Assembly: GCA_964540575.1 (NCBI GenBank)
Contig: CAZINI010000008.1
Span: 1-64,000 of the forward strand
DNA from: UMGS1889 sp964540575
GTDB taxonomy: Bacteria; Bacillota; Clostridia; Oscillospirales; Ruminococcaceae
Length of the DNA stretch: 64,000 bases
Direction: 5' to 3'
Shown: positions 15,865 through 24,953 of the stretch, piece by piece
Layout: each line of letters starts with the position of its first letter
Position numbering within the stretch: the stretch's first letter is position 1
Position numbers and translations under genes: made by a program
Notes under the pieces: generated by a model
Seen by the model: the letters and a program-made list of their open reading frames with translations, nothing else
Told to the model about the DNA's origin: nothing
Databases searched by the model: none

Positions 15865-17358
15865 TCAAAGTGAAAGCGATCTGAGAACGAAGTTCTTCAT
15901 ATCAGCACTTTCAATGGATTCCTTAAATCTAATTTCCTTATTTTTCAGAGCGGAAAGTGACTCGGGTATCTCATACTTGGAGAGCTCGCAAAGCCTGTCG
16001 ACCATAGCAAACTCGTCCATATCGGGCTTGCTGCCGTCAATAGCCTCAAGAACGCTTGCACTGAACTTATAAGGGCTTGCGGTAGAAGCAATAACAGTCT
16101 TGGTGTTATCACCCGTAGCGGCACGGTAATCGTTGTAAACCTTGACCGCAACAGCTGTGTGAGTATCGCAGGTATAGGAATACTTGTCAAATGTAGCCTT
16201 GATGGTCTTTTCGGTATCCTCATCGGAGCAGCAGCCTGCATAGAATTCAGCCTTAAGAGCCGCCTTAACAGCATCTGTTACCTCATATCTTCCTGTCTTT
16301 GCAAGAGAACCGAACCACTCACAGATCTGAGCATCGTCCTCGCCGCAGAGCATATACAGCAGTCTTTCAAGGTTGCTGGAAATGAGAATGTCCATAGAGG
16401 GAGAAATAGTTGTGTAGAACTTTCTGTTTCTGTCATAAACGCCTGTATTTATGAAATCTGTGAGGACATTGTTGGAGTTGGACGCACAGATCAGCTTGTT
16501 AATGGGCAGACCCATCTTCTTAGCAAAATATGCAGCAAGGATATTTCCGAAATTTCCTGTCGGAACAACAACATTTATCTTGTCGCCGAGAGTGATCTCC
16601 TCGTCCTTTACCAGAGAAGCATAAGCGGAAATATAGTAAACGATCTGAGGTGCAAGACGACCCCAGTTGATGGAGTTTGCACTGGAGAACATCATCGAAG
16701 CGGAAGCCAGCTTTTCCTTTATCTCCTCATTGGTGAAAATAGCCTTAACACCGTTCTGAGCATCGTCAAAGTTGCCGTTGATAGCACATACGGAAACGTT
16801 GGAACCGTCCTGAGTGGTCATCTGACGCTTCTGCATGGGGCTTACGCCTTCCTCGGGATAGAACACCATAATTGAAGTTCCCTCAACGTCCTTGAAGCCT
16901 TCGAGAGCAGCCTTTCCGGTATCACCGGAGGTCGCAACGAGGATAACTATCTTCTTGTTGAGCTGGATTTTCTTGGCGGAAGTAGTCAGCAGATAAGGAA
17001 GTATCTGCAAAGCCATATCCTTGAACGCACAGGTAGGACCATGCCACAGTTCAAGAATGTAAGTACCCTCAAACAGATGAGAAAGTTCCGCAATATTTGC
17101 GGTTGCAAACTTCTTGTCATTATAAGCGTTTTCGCAGCAATATTTGATCTCCTCATCGGTAAAATCGGTAAGATATTTTGCAAATACCTTTGCTGCACGC
17201 TCAGCGTAGGACATTTCCCCCATTTCAACTATTTCATCAAGAGAAAGGGAAGGTATCTCGGAGGGGATAAAAAGTCCGCCGTCCTCGGAAATACCCTGAG
17301 CAATTGCCTCGGCAGCGGTCTTCTTAACGCTGCTGTTGCGAGTGCTTTTGTAATACAT
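15865..17358 (-). CDS. thrC: Threonine synthase
   Basis: PLP-dependent conversion of O-phosphohomoserine to threonine. The 497-residue length and the motif HGPTCAFKDMALQ near residue 105 (PLP lysine) identify the family; the N-terminus YKSTRN...AIAQGISEDGGLF is that of the long thrC type. SD GAAGGAATGA precedes ATG 17358. It lies 12 bases behind yraN. No T-box or attenuator is visible, so its control probably follows the lepB-rbgA unit. Confidence 0.95.
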   Translation of the reverse strand: MYYKSTRNSSVKKTAAEAIAQGISEDGGLFIPSEIPSLSLDEIVEMGEMSYAERAAKVFAKYLTDFTDEEIKYCCENAYNDKKFATANIAELSHLFEGTYILELWHGPTCAFKDMALQILPYLLTTSAKKIQLNKKIVILVATSGDTGKAALEGFKDVEGTSIMVFYPEEGVSPMQKRQMTTQDGSNVSVCAINGNFDDAQNGVKAIFTNEEIKEKLASASMMFSSANSINWGRLAPQIVYYISAYASLVKDEEITLGDKINVVVPTGNFGNILAAYFAKKMGLPINKLICASNSNNVLTDFINTGVYDRNRKFYTTISPSMDILISSNLERLLYMLCGEDDAQICEWFGSLAKTGRYEVTDAVKAALKAEFYAGCCSDEDTEKTIKATFDKYSYTCDTHTAVAVKVYNDYRAATGDNTKTVIASTASPYKFSASVLEAIDGSKPDMDEFAMVDRLCELSKYEIPESLSALKNKEIRFKESIESADMKNFVLRSLSL

Positions 17359-17370
17359 ACGATCATTCCT

Positions 17371-17748
17371 TCAAAAAATTATATTGGTGCCGCTTGCGTC
17401 AAACGCATCGGTTATATAGTTAAAGCCGACAACCCTTTTACCGTCCAGAACGATAGAAACCACGTCAAAACGGGGCTGCTTATCGCTTCCGCAGCGGTAG
17501 AAATATTCGGCGGCCGCCTTAATTATAAGCTTTTGCTTGGTTTTTGTCACTGCCTCAAAGCCGTCTGAAATAAAGTCTGCACTTCTGGTCTTTACCTCAA
17601 CAAATGAGATAATTTCGTCATTTTCAGCAATTATGTCGATTTCTCCGCCCTTGACCCTGTAATTTCGGCGAAGAATGCGATAGCCGTTTTTTTCCAGATA
17701 CATTGCGGCGATCTTCTCACCTGCACTGCCGATTTCAGCCGAGGTCAT
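17371..17748 (-). CDS. YraN/UPF0102 family endonuclease-like protein
   Basis: A 125-residue protein with the restriction-endonuclease-like fold of UPF0102: GEIDIIAENDEIISFVEVKTR near residue 31 holds the D and E-x-K residues typical of the family. Cellular role is not established. Starts two bases past the rnhB stop; the rnhB-yraN pairing is common in bacteria. Confidence 0.92.
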   Translation of the reverse strand: MTSAEIGSAGEKIAAMYLEKNGYRILRRNYRVKGGEIDIIAENDEIISFVEVKTRSADFISDGFEAVTKTKQKLIIKAAAEYFYRCGSDKQPRFDVVSIVLDGKRVVGFNYITDAFDASGTNIIF

Positions 17749-17749
17749 A

Positions 17750-18355
17750 TCATTTTTCTCCCGTAAGCTTTTTCAGGAACGTTCTGCGATGGATCTCGGA
17801 AATACCATACTTTTCAAGCATTTCATAATGAAGCTTGGTGCCGTATCCCTTATGCTTTTCAAACTGATACTGAGGATATTCCTCCGCAAGCTTTTTCATA
17901 TATCTGTCACGGCTGACCTTGGCAAGGATAGACGCTGCAGCGATGGAAGCAGAGGTTCCGTCGCCCTTTACGACGGTAGTTACTTCATCACCGCCGAAAG
18001 GCTTTCGGTTGCCGTCCACAAGAACGGCTTTTGCAGTGATTCCAAGACCGTCATACGCCCTTTTCATCGCAAGAAAGGTCGCTTGAAGAATGTTAATGCT
18101 GTCTATCTCCGAAACGGAAGCCGACGCAACGCAGTAAGCCTCAGCTTTTGCGATTATCTCGTCATAGAGCTGTTCACGCTTTTTTTCGGAAAGCTTTTTG
18201 CTGTCGTTCAGCCCTTCAATATAGGTATCGGGCTTAAGAATTACCGCAGCCGCATAAACATCTCCCGCAAGAGGACCTCTGCCCGCTTCATCGATACCGC
18301 ATATGCTGCCGCCGATACTTTCACGAACGGCATTGTCATATTCAAAAAGTGTCAT
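17750..18355 (-). CDS. rnhB: Ribonuclease HII
   Basis: Removes RNA from RNA-DNA hybrids and single ribonucleotides from DNA. The 201-residue protein has the catalytic GIDEAGRGPLAG near residue 20 and the downstream DGNR and SIAAASILAKVSRD motifs. Start ATG 18355 overlaps nothing but begins directly at the end of rbgA with GAGGTTTGAT as ribosome site, again suggesting coupling. Confidence 0.97.
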   Translation of the reverse strand: MTLFEYDNAVRESIGGSICGIDEAGRGPLAGDVYAAAVILKPDTYIEGLNDSKKLSEKKREQLYDEIIAKAEAYCVASASVSEIDSINILQATFLAMKRAYDGLGITAKAVLVDGNRKPFGGDEVTTVVKGDGTSASIAAASILAKVSRDRYMKKLAEEYPQYQFEKHKGYGTKLHYEMLEKYGISEIHRRTFLKKLTGEK

Positions 18356-18356
18356 A

Positions 18357-19229
18357 TCAAACCTCGATATCTGAGGGAAGCTCCAAGGTTATCCTTCCAA
18401 GCTTGCCGCTTCTGAATTCGTCCAGAACGGTTATTGCTGCACGTTCGGTGTTTATCTCTCCGCCCGAGATCAGCATTCCCCTGTTTTTGCCGACAGCGTT
18501 CAGCAGCTCCCAGCCCTCGGAGTAGTTTTCGCATTTAAGCTTATATCTCTCCTCCAGCTTCTGCGGATAAATACTTGCCAGAAGCATAAGCAGCCGTGAA
18601 GCCAAAGCCTCAATATCCACAACATCGTCCTTAACTGCTCCCGTAAACGCCAGCTTTTCGCCCACGGACATATCCTCGAATTTCGGCCAGAGCACACCGG
18701 GCATATCCAGAAGCTCAACATCGCTTTCCAGCTTCACCCACTGCTTTTCACGGGTAACACCGGGTCTGTCCTCCACCTTGGCTTTGTTCTTGCCTGCCAT
18801 TTTGTTGATAAACGAGGATTTGCCCACATTCGGGACACCAACGACCATAAGGTGCAGAACTCTGCCCTTCATTCCCTTTGCCTCAAACTTCTTTATCTGA
18901 TCCGCAAGGAGAATTTTCACCTCGGGGATAACAGACTTAAGCCCCTTGCCCGAACGGCAGTCGGCAGCGATAGCCCTGACCCCCGCCTTTCGGTAATATT
19001 CAAGCCATTTTGCGGTAGCATCGGGGTCGGCAGCATCGGCTTTGTTAAGAATAACAAGCCTTGGCTTTCCCGCAATTATCCTGGAAAGGTCGGGATTTTT
19101 GCTTGAATAGGGAATTCTTGCGTCAGTTATTTCAACAACAGCGTCCACCAGCGGCAGACATTTTTCTATTACCCGTCGGGTCTTGGTCATATGACCGGGA
19201 AACCACTGGATAGATGGAATATCCGACAT
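18357..19229 (-). CDS. rbgA: Ribosome biogenesis GTPase YlqF/RbgA
   Basis: Circularly permuted GTPase for late 50S assembly. The 290-residue protein begins IQWFPGHMTKTRR; G4 (LNKAD) precedes G1 (GVPNVGKSS) and G3 (DMPG), the hallmark order of this group. Located 17 bases after lepB with a good AAGGAG site. Neighbours rplS (L19), lepB and rnhB match the classic Firmicutes rplS-lepB-ylqF-rnhB string. Confidence 0.96.
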   Translation of the reverse strand: MSDIPSIQWFPGHMTKTRRVIEKCLPLVDAVVEITDARIPYSSKNPDLSRIIAGKPRLVILNKADAADPDATAKWLEYYRKAGVRAIAADCRSGKGLKSVIPEVKILLADQIKKFEAKGMKGRVLHLMVVGVPNVGKSSFINKMAGKNKAKVEDRPGVTREKQWVKLESDVELLDMPGVLWPKFEDMSVGEKLAFTGAVKDDVVDIEALASRLLMLLASIYPQKLEERYKLKCENYSEGWELLNAVGKNRGMLISGGEINTERAAITVLDEFRSGKLGRITLELPSDIEV

Positions 19230-19246
19230 AATACACTCCTTAGAGA

Positions 19247-19855
19247 TCAGCCGTTCTGAGCTGCTCCCGCATCTTCGGGCAGAGCACCCATTTTATTGAA
19301 AGGCCATATTCTGACGATAGCCTTGCCCATAATATCCGACTTATTTACGAAGCCAACGGATTCCGCACGGCTGTCGGTAGACCTGTTTCTGTTATCTCCC
19401 ATAACGAAAACGCAGTCGGAAGGAACAGTTACGGGATAATTATGGTATCCGAAATCGGTAAGGGTCAGCTCGTTGATATAGGGCTCATCGAGAAGCTGTC
19501 CGTCAACATAAACCTTACCGTTGGAATAATCGATGTTGACCTCCTGATTTTCGGTAGCGATAACTCTCTTGACAATTACCTTGTCAAGACCCTTGCTGTT
19601 TACGATAACAACATCGCCGACCGCAGGCTCATAGAAAAGATGGGATACTATCAGCTTATCCTTATCCTCCAGCGTGGGGAACATAGACTCGCCGTCAACA
19701 ATAGCAATTCTGAACAGGAAAGTGAAAACCAGAACAATAACGAAGAAAACAGTGATAAGCATTTCCAGCCAATCAAGCATTTCTTCAACAGAATCGGATT
19801 TTTTCTGCTGCTCCTCCTCATCGAGTGCCTCATAATTAAGTTCATACTTTGCCAT
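19247..19855 (-). CDS. lepB: Signal peptidase I
   Basis: Membrane serine protease that removes Sec signal peptides. The 202-residue protein has an acidic N-terminus, one transmembrane helix (MLITVFFVIVLVFTFLF), catalytic serine in DGESMFPTL near residue 53, catalytic lysine in VIVKRVIA near residue 93 and the box MGDNRNRSTDSR. A first ATG at 19864 overlaps the ribosome site; AAAGGA lies nine bases before ATG 19855, which is used here. Confidence 0.96.
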   Translation of the reverse strand: MAKYELNYEALDEEEQQKKSDSVEEMLDWLEMLITVFFVIVLVFTFLFRIAIVDGESMFPTLEDKDKLIVSHLFYEPAVGDVVIVNSKGLDKVIVKRVIATENQEVNIDYSNGKVYVDGQLLDEPYINELTLTDFGYHNYPVTVPSDCVFVMGDNRNRSTDSRAESVGFVNKSDIMGKAIVRIWPFNKMGALPEDAGAAQNG

Positions 19856-19938
19856 AACCGTCATTCCTTTCTTAAAACCAAAGCATTGCCTTGGAAAATT
19901 ACCCCGTCCGTATCATAAAATCGGAAAAATAGCAAAAA

Positions 19939-19956
19939 AGGGACAATAATGTCCCT
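19939..19956 (-). terminator. Terminator after rplS
   Basis: A 7-bp stem AGGGACA / TGTCCCT with loop of 4, followed on the minus strand by TTTTTTGC. Partial read-through must feed lepB, whose own promoter is not evident. Confidence 0.85.
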
Positions 19957-19990
19957 CCTTCCGCCGCTGAAAATAAACAGCTTGAACTTT

Positions 19991-20335
19991 TTAGTTGATA
20001 GATTCCTTGACCTTAGCAGCCTTACCGACTCTGTTACGGAGATAGTAGAGCTTGCTGCGGCGAACCTTACCGGTTCTTACAACCTCAACCTTGTCAACAA
20101 TAGGTGAGTGAATGGGGAATACTCTCTCAATACCGCAGCCGTGAGCTACACGTCTTACAGTAAAGGTTTCGTTGATCCCGCCGTGCTTCTTAGCGATAAC
20201 AGTACCCTCGAATACCTGGATTCTGTACTTCTCGCCTTCCTTGATCTTTACATGAACCTTGACCGTGTCACCGATTCTGAAAGAAGGGACTTCGGTCTTC
20301 ATGCTGCTTTCGCTGATAAGCTTTAAAGCATCCAT
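19991..20335 (-). CDS. rplS: 50S ribosomal protein L19
   Basis: A 114-residue L19, with FRIGDTVKVHVKIKEG, EGTVIAKKHGG and the C-terminal RRSKLYYLRNRVGKAAKVKE. A TAGGAGGAATAG ribosome site is present. Preceded by its own promoter (20486-20514) and a roughly 150-base leader, and followed by a terminator. Confidence 0.98.
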   Translation of the reverse strand: MDALKLISESSMKTEVPSFRIGDTVKVHVKIKEGEKYRIQVFEGTVIAKKHGGINETFTVRRVAHGCGIERVFPIHSPIVDKVEVVRTGKVRRSKLYYLRNRVGKAAKVKESIN

Positions 20336-20485
20336 TTTCTATTCCTCCTAAATATTAGGACATTCTTACTTCCGCCGAAATCAAAGCGGAACAGAGGACT
20401 GCCCGTTAATGTCAGCTCCAAAGAGCGGCATTAATCTCGTCACACAGACACAAATATCCCGTGACGGATTATCAAATGCTATATA
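20336..20485 (-). promoter_or_regulatory. Structured leader of rplS
   Basis: Between the promoter and rplS lies a 150-base leader with several short inverted repeats, for example TTCCGC/GCGGAA (20370-20391 region) and a CGTCAC/GTGACG pair near 20439-20466. L19 leaders that act in autoregulation are known in other bacteria; whether this one does is inference. Confidence 0.45.
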
Positions 20486-20514
20486 AGCATACCATATTTT
20501 CCGATAAATTGCAA
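20486..20514 (-). promoter_or_regulatory. Promoter of rplS
   Basis: TTGCAA (20514-20509), 17-base spacer, TATGCT (20491-20486). Confidence 0.75.
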
Positions 20515-20546
20515 GTGTTTTCGCAACTTTTTTTATTTTTAGCTAT

Positions 20547-21215
20547 TCAAACGAAATCCTCACCATTCTCAGCGGAAATTTTTGTGCGTTTAATACAAAC
20601 AGCATCCACCAATATCCCCGTCTTATCCATAAAAGCATCCAGAACGGTATTTACGTTAAGATTAAACGAATTTCCCGCTGGCAGCTTAAAATGCATAAAC
20701 ACTAAACCGTCCTCTGCCGAGAGCTCCGAAACCATAACATGAGGCTTTATGTCAACTATGACCTCACCTTTTTTCTTGGAGCGTTTGCGAATTTCGAGAG
20801 TATCCGCCGAAAGAAAGCTGCGAAACCCCTCAACAATAGCTTCGGGCGTCACGCTGTCCGAGGATAGCTTCACATCATATTCCGCCGAAGCCACATCGGT
20901 GTTTTTCATTATCTGCGGCTTAACACTGATTATCCTGAGCCCCGGCGGCATAGCATTGTCCAGCCTGTCCCGCAGCTCGGAAAGGTCACATTCCTCCACC
21001 ACCGAAAAATCCATCGGCTCAACATAGCTTTCCGTGCCGAGAGGAAGTGCCACGGGAAAATTCAGGTAAATATGCGGATTAAAGCCCTCTGTATACCATA
21101 TAGGAATGCCCGAACGCTTTATTGCCCGCTGCATTGTCCGCATAAGGTCAAGATGGGAAAAATATATGGCGTTTCCATATTTGGCATAGACCGCCCTCAG
21201 ATTAATTTTGTCCAA
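20547..21215 (-). CDS. TIGR03936 family radical SAM-associated protein (DUF2344)
   Basis: A 222-residue protein starting KINLRAVYAKYGNAIYFSHLDLMRTMQRAIKRSG, typical of the DUF2344 family that accompanies TIGR03960 radical SAM proteins. It overlaps the end of that partner by 14 bases. The pair is widely conserved in clostridia and is linked by genome context to RNase G/ribosomal protein genes, but its reaction is not known. No rne/rng homologue follows here; rplS does. Confidence 0.9.
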   Translation of the reverse strand: MDKINLRAVYAKYGNAIYFSHLDLMRTMQRAIKRSGIPIWYTEGFNPHIYLNFPVALPLGTESYVEPMDFSVVEECDLSELRDRLDNAMPPGLRIISVKPQIMKNTDVASAEYDVKLSSDSVTPEAIVEGFRSFLSADTLEIRKRSKKKGEVIVDIKPHVMVSELSAEDGLVFMHFKLPAGNSFNLNVNTVLDAFMDKTGILVDAVCIKRTKISAENGEDFV

Positions 21216-23049
21216 CGCAGCTGCCCCCTATCCTCTGAATTATGCCGCAGGCAGAGCATTTCCGGCGGCAGTTGGGTGTTGTCAGACCCTCGTGTGCCCG
21301 CTTATTTTCTCTGATAAGGAACTCCTTTGTTATCATATAATCAAGGTGATCCCAAGGCATAAGCTCGTCGAAGCTTCTTGTGCGGTTATCGTAAAACTGA
21401 GGATCAATGCCGCATTTTTCAAAGGCAGCCACCCAGTTTTCATATTTATAGCACTCGTCCCAGCTGTCGAATTTGCAGCCCGATTTCCACGCCTCGTATA
21501 TCACAGCCGAAAGCCGCCTGTCCCCTCTTGCCAGTGCCGCTTCAAGGATACTTATCCTGTAATTATGCCAGCTGACGCTGACTATCTTGCGGTTTGTGCT
21601 GTCAAGAAGCAGCTTCTGTTTTCTCGTTATTTCGGGAATACTTGCCTGAGGTTCAAACTCAAACGGCGTAAACGGCTTAGGCACGAAGGTCGCACAGCTG
21701 ACGGAGATACTCAGCTTCGGCGAACGCTTTCCCGCATTCACTGTACGGTAAAGGTCGATTATCCTGTCGGTAAGCTCTCCGATACCGATAATGTCCTCAT
21801 CTGTTTCCGTAGGCAGTCCCAGCATAAAATACAGCTTAACGGAGGACGCTCCGCCCTCGAAAGCCATTCGGCAGGTGTTCATAATTTCTTCGTCGGAAAC
21901 GTTTTTGTTGATAACGTCCCTCAAACGCTGAGTGCCCGCCTCTGGTGCAAAGGTAAGACCTGTTTTTCTGATCTTCCGAATTTTCTCCATAAGCTCCTCG
22001 CTGAAATTATCCACACGCAGGGACGGCAGCGACAGGCTTATTTTCTCCTTGTCGGTATACTCGGAAAGGTCGCCCAAAAGCTTTTCTATCTCGGTAAAAT
22101 CGCTTGTACTCAATGAGGACAGCGAAACCTCCTCATATCCCGTAGCTTCGCAAAGTGCCCTTGTCTGGCGGCAGACGGTGTCTGAACTTTTTTCTCTGAA
22201 CGGACGATATATAAATCCCGCCTGACAGAATCTGCACCCTCTGATACACCCTCTCAGCACCTCTACCACAGCCCTGTCGTGAACTATCTCGGTAAACGGC
22301 ACCACAAACGAATCGGGATAAAACACCTTGTCCATATCCCGAATAATACGCTTTGTCACCTTCGGCTTTGCTTCGGGACAGTTTGGTGTAATGCTCTGAA
22401 CCGTCCCATCGGGATTATAGGAAACATCATAAAACGACGGAACATAAATGCCCTCTATCTTAGCAGCCTCGTGCAGGAAATCCGACTTGGACGCACCCTC
22501 TTTTTTCATCTTAGCATACAAGTCCATCAGTTCAAGATTTACCTCTTCACCCTCACCGAGAATGAACAGGTCAAAGAAATCCGCCAGCGGCTCGGGATTA
22601 CACACGCATGGACCTCCGCCGACTACAATAGGCGTTCCTTCTCCCCTGTCCTTTGCATACACGGGAAGTCCCGCCAGATCAAGCATATTAAGCACATTTG
22701 TATAGCTAAGCTCATACTGCAAGGTAAACCCGATAAAATCAAACTCAGCTATGGGGTCAAGGCTTTCCAGCCCGTAAAGGGGAATGTCATTCTCCCGCAT
22801 GACCTGCTCGTAGTCCTCCCACGGTGCAAAAACACGTTCGCACCAAAAGTCCTCCCGCAGATTTTTCAAGCCGTACAGTATCTTCATTCCCAAATGTGAC
22901 ATTCCCACGTCATATGAATCGGGAAAACAAAACGCAAACCTGACGTTAACCTTGCTTTTATCCTTAACAACGCTCCCCAGCTCACCGCCGATATATCTCG
23001 ATGGACGCTGAACCTTTAAAAGCACCTTTTCAATTTTATCCTTTAACAT
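21202..23049 (-). CDS. TIGR03960 family B12-binding-domain radical SAM protein
   Basis: A 615-residue protein: N-terminal cobalamin-binding-like region (CFPDSYDVGMSHLGMKILYG), then a radical SAM core with the cluster cysteines in RGCIRGCRFCQAG near residue 260, and a cysteine-rich C-terminus (CRRKCSACG). The frame runs to 23208, but that part lies inside the M50 protease gene; GGAG before ATG 23049 (MLKDKIEKVLL) sets the start. The C-terminus overlaps the DUF2344 partner. Substrate unknown; a role in RNA or protein modification is inferred by others from context. Confidence 0.92.
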   Translation of the reverse strand: MLKDKIEKVLLKVQRPSRYIGGELGSVVKDKSKVNVRFAFCFPDSYDVGMSHLGMKILYGLKNLREDFWCERVFAPWEDYEQVMRENDIPLYGLESLDPIAEFDFIGFTLQYELSYTNVLNMLDLAGLPVYAKDRGEGTPIVVGGGPCVCNPEPLADFFDLFILGEGEEVNLELMDLYAKMKKEGASKSDFLHEAAKIEGIYVPSFYDVSYNPDGTVQSITPNCPEAKPKVTKRIIRDMDKVFYPDSFVVPFTEIVHDRAVVEVLRGCIRGCRFCQAGFIYRPFREKSSDTVCRQTRALCEATGYEEVSLSSLSTSDFTEIEKLLGDLSEYTDKEKISLSLPSLRVDNFSEELMEKIRKIRKTGLTFAPEAGTQRLRDVINKNVSDEEIMNTCRMAFEGGASSVKLYFMLGLPTETDEDIIGIGELTDRIIDLYRTVNAGKRSPKLSISVSCATFVPKPFTPFEFEPQASIPEITRKQKLLLDSTNRKIVSVSWHNYRISILEAALARGDRRLSAVIYEAWKSGCKFDSWDECYKYENWVAAFEKCGIDPQFYDNRTRSFDELMPWDHLDYMITKEFLIRENKRAHEGLTTPNCRRKCSACGIIQRIGGSCVGQN

Positions 23050-23066
23050 ATACAACTCCATTTTAT

Positions 23067-23654
23067 TTAAATCATCAGCTCGGCGATCATAAAATATATT
23101 ACCGTGATATACAGCGACGGATTGCCGAAGCCCCTTGCCGCAGCTATTGCCAAAAGTACCGCAAGAGCAGCAGTGTTCACGGCAGCAAGGGCAGTTTTTG
23201 TTTCCCATAATCCCGAGGACGAGGCAAACCGTTCGGCAGCAAGAGCGACCATTCGCCCTCCGTCAAAGCCTTTCAGCGGCAGCAGATTGAACAGACCCGT
23301 CACAAGGCTGACAGCTCCAAAAATCGCCGCCCGTCCCCCTATAAGCAAATACGCCGCCGCAAACACAATGATATTTGCCAAAGGTCCCGCCGCCAGCACC
23401 GCAAGCTCTTTTCCATAACCGGTCAGCCTGCTTTTTTTCGGAACTATCTTCACTCCCGCCCCGTAAAAGCATATTTCGGACAGCGGAACTTTCAGCCAAA
23501 GCATAGCCGCAAGATGCCCCATTTCGTGAAGCAAACAAGCGTAAAATCCAAGCAGCAGACAGCCCCCGCCGTCCAGCAGAAGCATAAGCGAGATAACCGC
23601 AAAAAAGCTGAAATGGAAGCTTATCCTTATCTTCCCAAGCCTTATCGAAAACAT
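23067..23654 (-). CDS. M50 family (site-2/SpoIVFB-like) membrane metalloprotease
   Basis: A 195-residue integral membrane protease with several hydrophobic segments. The zinc motif HEMGH is near residue 43, and the third ligand region reads FDGGRM near residue 123. Short length and layout resemble SpoIVFB, which cleaves pro-sigma-K in sporulators, but no SpoIVFA or other sporulation gene is adjacent, so this could be another site-2 protease. Confidence 0.85.
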   Translation of the reverse strand: MFSIRLGKIRISFHFSFFAVISLMLLLDGGGCLLLGFYACLLHEMGHLAAMLWLKVPLSEICFYGAGVKIVPKKSRLTGYGKELAVLAAGPLANIIVFAAAYLLIGGRAAIFGAVSLVTGLFNLLPLKGFDGGRMVALAAERFASSSGLWETKTALAAVNTAALAVLLAIAAARGFGNPSLYITVIYFMIAELMI

Positions 23655-23699
23655 TATTTCACCTCGGTAAATTCTATTTCCGAGATGAAGTAAATAGAC

Positions 23700-24923
23700 T
23701 TACTTTTTCATTCTGATGACCGAATTGGGCGGATACACCTTTTCACAGGGTATCTTTATCTTCATAGTTGCATGACAGGCACTTTCAACGCTTTCGCCGT
23801 TTTCGTTGAAAATTTCCTTTATGACCATTGTATCAAAGGGCATATTGGGCGAAAGTATCTCCGCTTCGTCACCAACGCTGAACTTGTTCCGCTGGGACGC
23901 ATATATGAATCCGTCCTCACACTTTTCGATAACGGCAGCAACGTCATATTCACGGATATATCCGCTGTTTTCGTAATACTGACAGTCGTTGGGGTGTCCG
24001 AAGAAAAATCCCGTGCAGTATTTTCGGTGACTGACCTTGAACACCTCGTCCTTTATATAGGAAGGCAGCGTATCATAATCATCGGGGTGTTCCATCAGAT
24101 AATCGACAGCCATTCTGTAAGCGTTTGTAACCACCGAAACATAGTAGGACGACTTTGCCCGTCCCTCGATCTTCAGGCTTGTAACACCCGCCTTTACCAC
24201 CTTGTCCAGATGGTCTATCATGCAAAGATCCTTTGCATTCAGGATATAAGTTCCCTTTTCGTCCTCAAATATGGGGAAAAACTGATCGGTACGCTTTTCC
24301 TCCATAAGATGATAACCCCAGCGGCAGGGCTGTGCACACTGTCCCCGATTGGCGTCACGGTTCACAAGATACTGTGACAGCAGACATCTCCCCGAAAAGG
24401 AAACGCACATTGCCCCGTGAACGAACGCTTCAATATCAAGCTCCTTAGGCGTTTTTGCCCGTATTTCCGCAATTTCCTCCAAAGAAAGCTCCCTTGCAAG
24501 AACTATCCTCTTTGCACCCATATTATAAAGCTCGTTTGCGGTGACATAGTTTACTATCCCCGTCTGAGTGGACATATGGATTTCCATATCGGGAGCATAT
24601 TTTTTCACCAGCGAAAGCAGTCCCAGATCGGCAACAATTACCGCATCGACTTCACACTGTTTAGCCTCCTCCATAAACTGCTCAAAATGGGGTATCTCGT
24701 CATTTCTCGGGAGAGTGTTGCAGGTAAGATAAACCTTAACTCCCCTTGAATGGCACATTTTCACCGCCTCGGCAAGCTGCTCACAGGAAAAATTCTGCGG
24801 TGCAGACCTCATGCCAAAGCTTTTTCCTCCGAGATAGACTGCATCTGCACCGTAATCAACAGCAGCAGCCAGCCTTTCCATATCGCCTGCGGGTGCCAGC
24901 ACCTCGGGCTTTACAATACTCAT
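23700..24923 (-). CDS. Peptidase U32 family protein
   Basis: A 407-residue U32 protein: PEVLAPAGDMERLAAAVDYGADAVYLGG at the N-terminus and the cysteine cluster GRCLLSQ...GQCAQPCRW near residue 180. U32 members with proven roles act in tRNA or rRNA hydroxylation (TrhP, RlhA) rather than as peptidases; the four-cysteine pattern fits that group. Lies between mltG and the M50 protease. Confidence 0.92.
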   Translation of the reverse strand: MSIVKPEVLAPAGDMERLAAAVDYGADAVYLGGKSFGMRSAPQNFSCEQLAEAVKMCHSRGVKVYLTCNTLPRNDEIPHFEQFMEEAKQCEVDAVIVADLGLLSLVKKYAPDMEIHMSTQTGIVNYVTANELYNMGAKRIVLARELSLEEIAEIRAKTPKELDIEAFVHGAMCVSFSGRCLLSQYLVNRDANRGQCAQPCRWGYHLMEEKRTDQFFPIFEDEKGTYILNAKDLCMIDHLDKVVKAGVTSLKIEGRAKSSYYVSVVTNAYRMAVDYLMEHPDDYDTLPSYIKDEVFKVSHRKYCTGFFFGHPNDCQYYENSGYIREYDVAAVIEKCEDGFIYASQRNKFSVGDEAEILSPNMPFDTMVIKEIFNENGESVESACHATMKIKIPCEKVYPPNSVIRMKK

Positions 24924-24953
24924 TTAATAACCGCCTTTCGGGAAATATCACTG

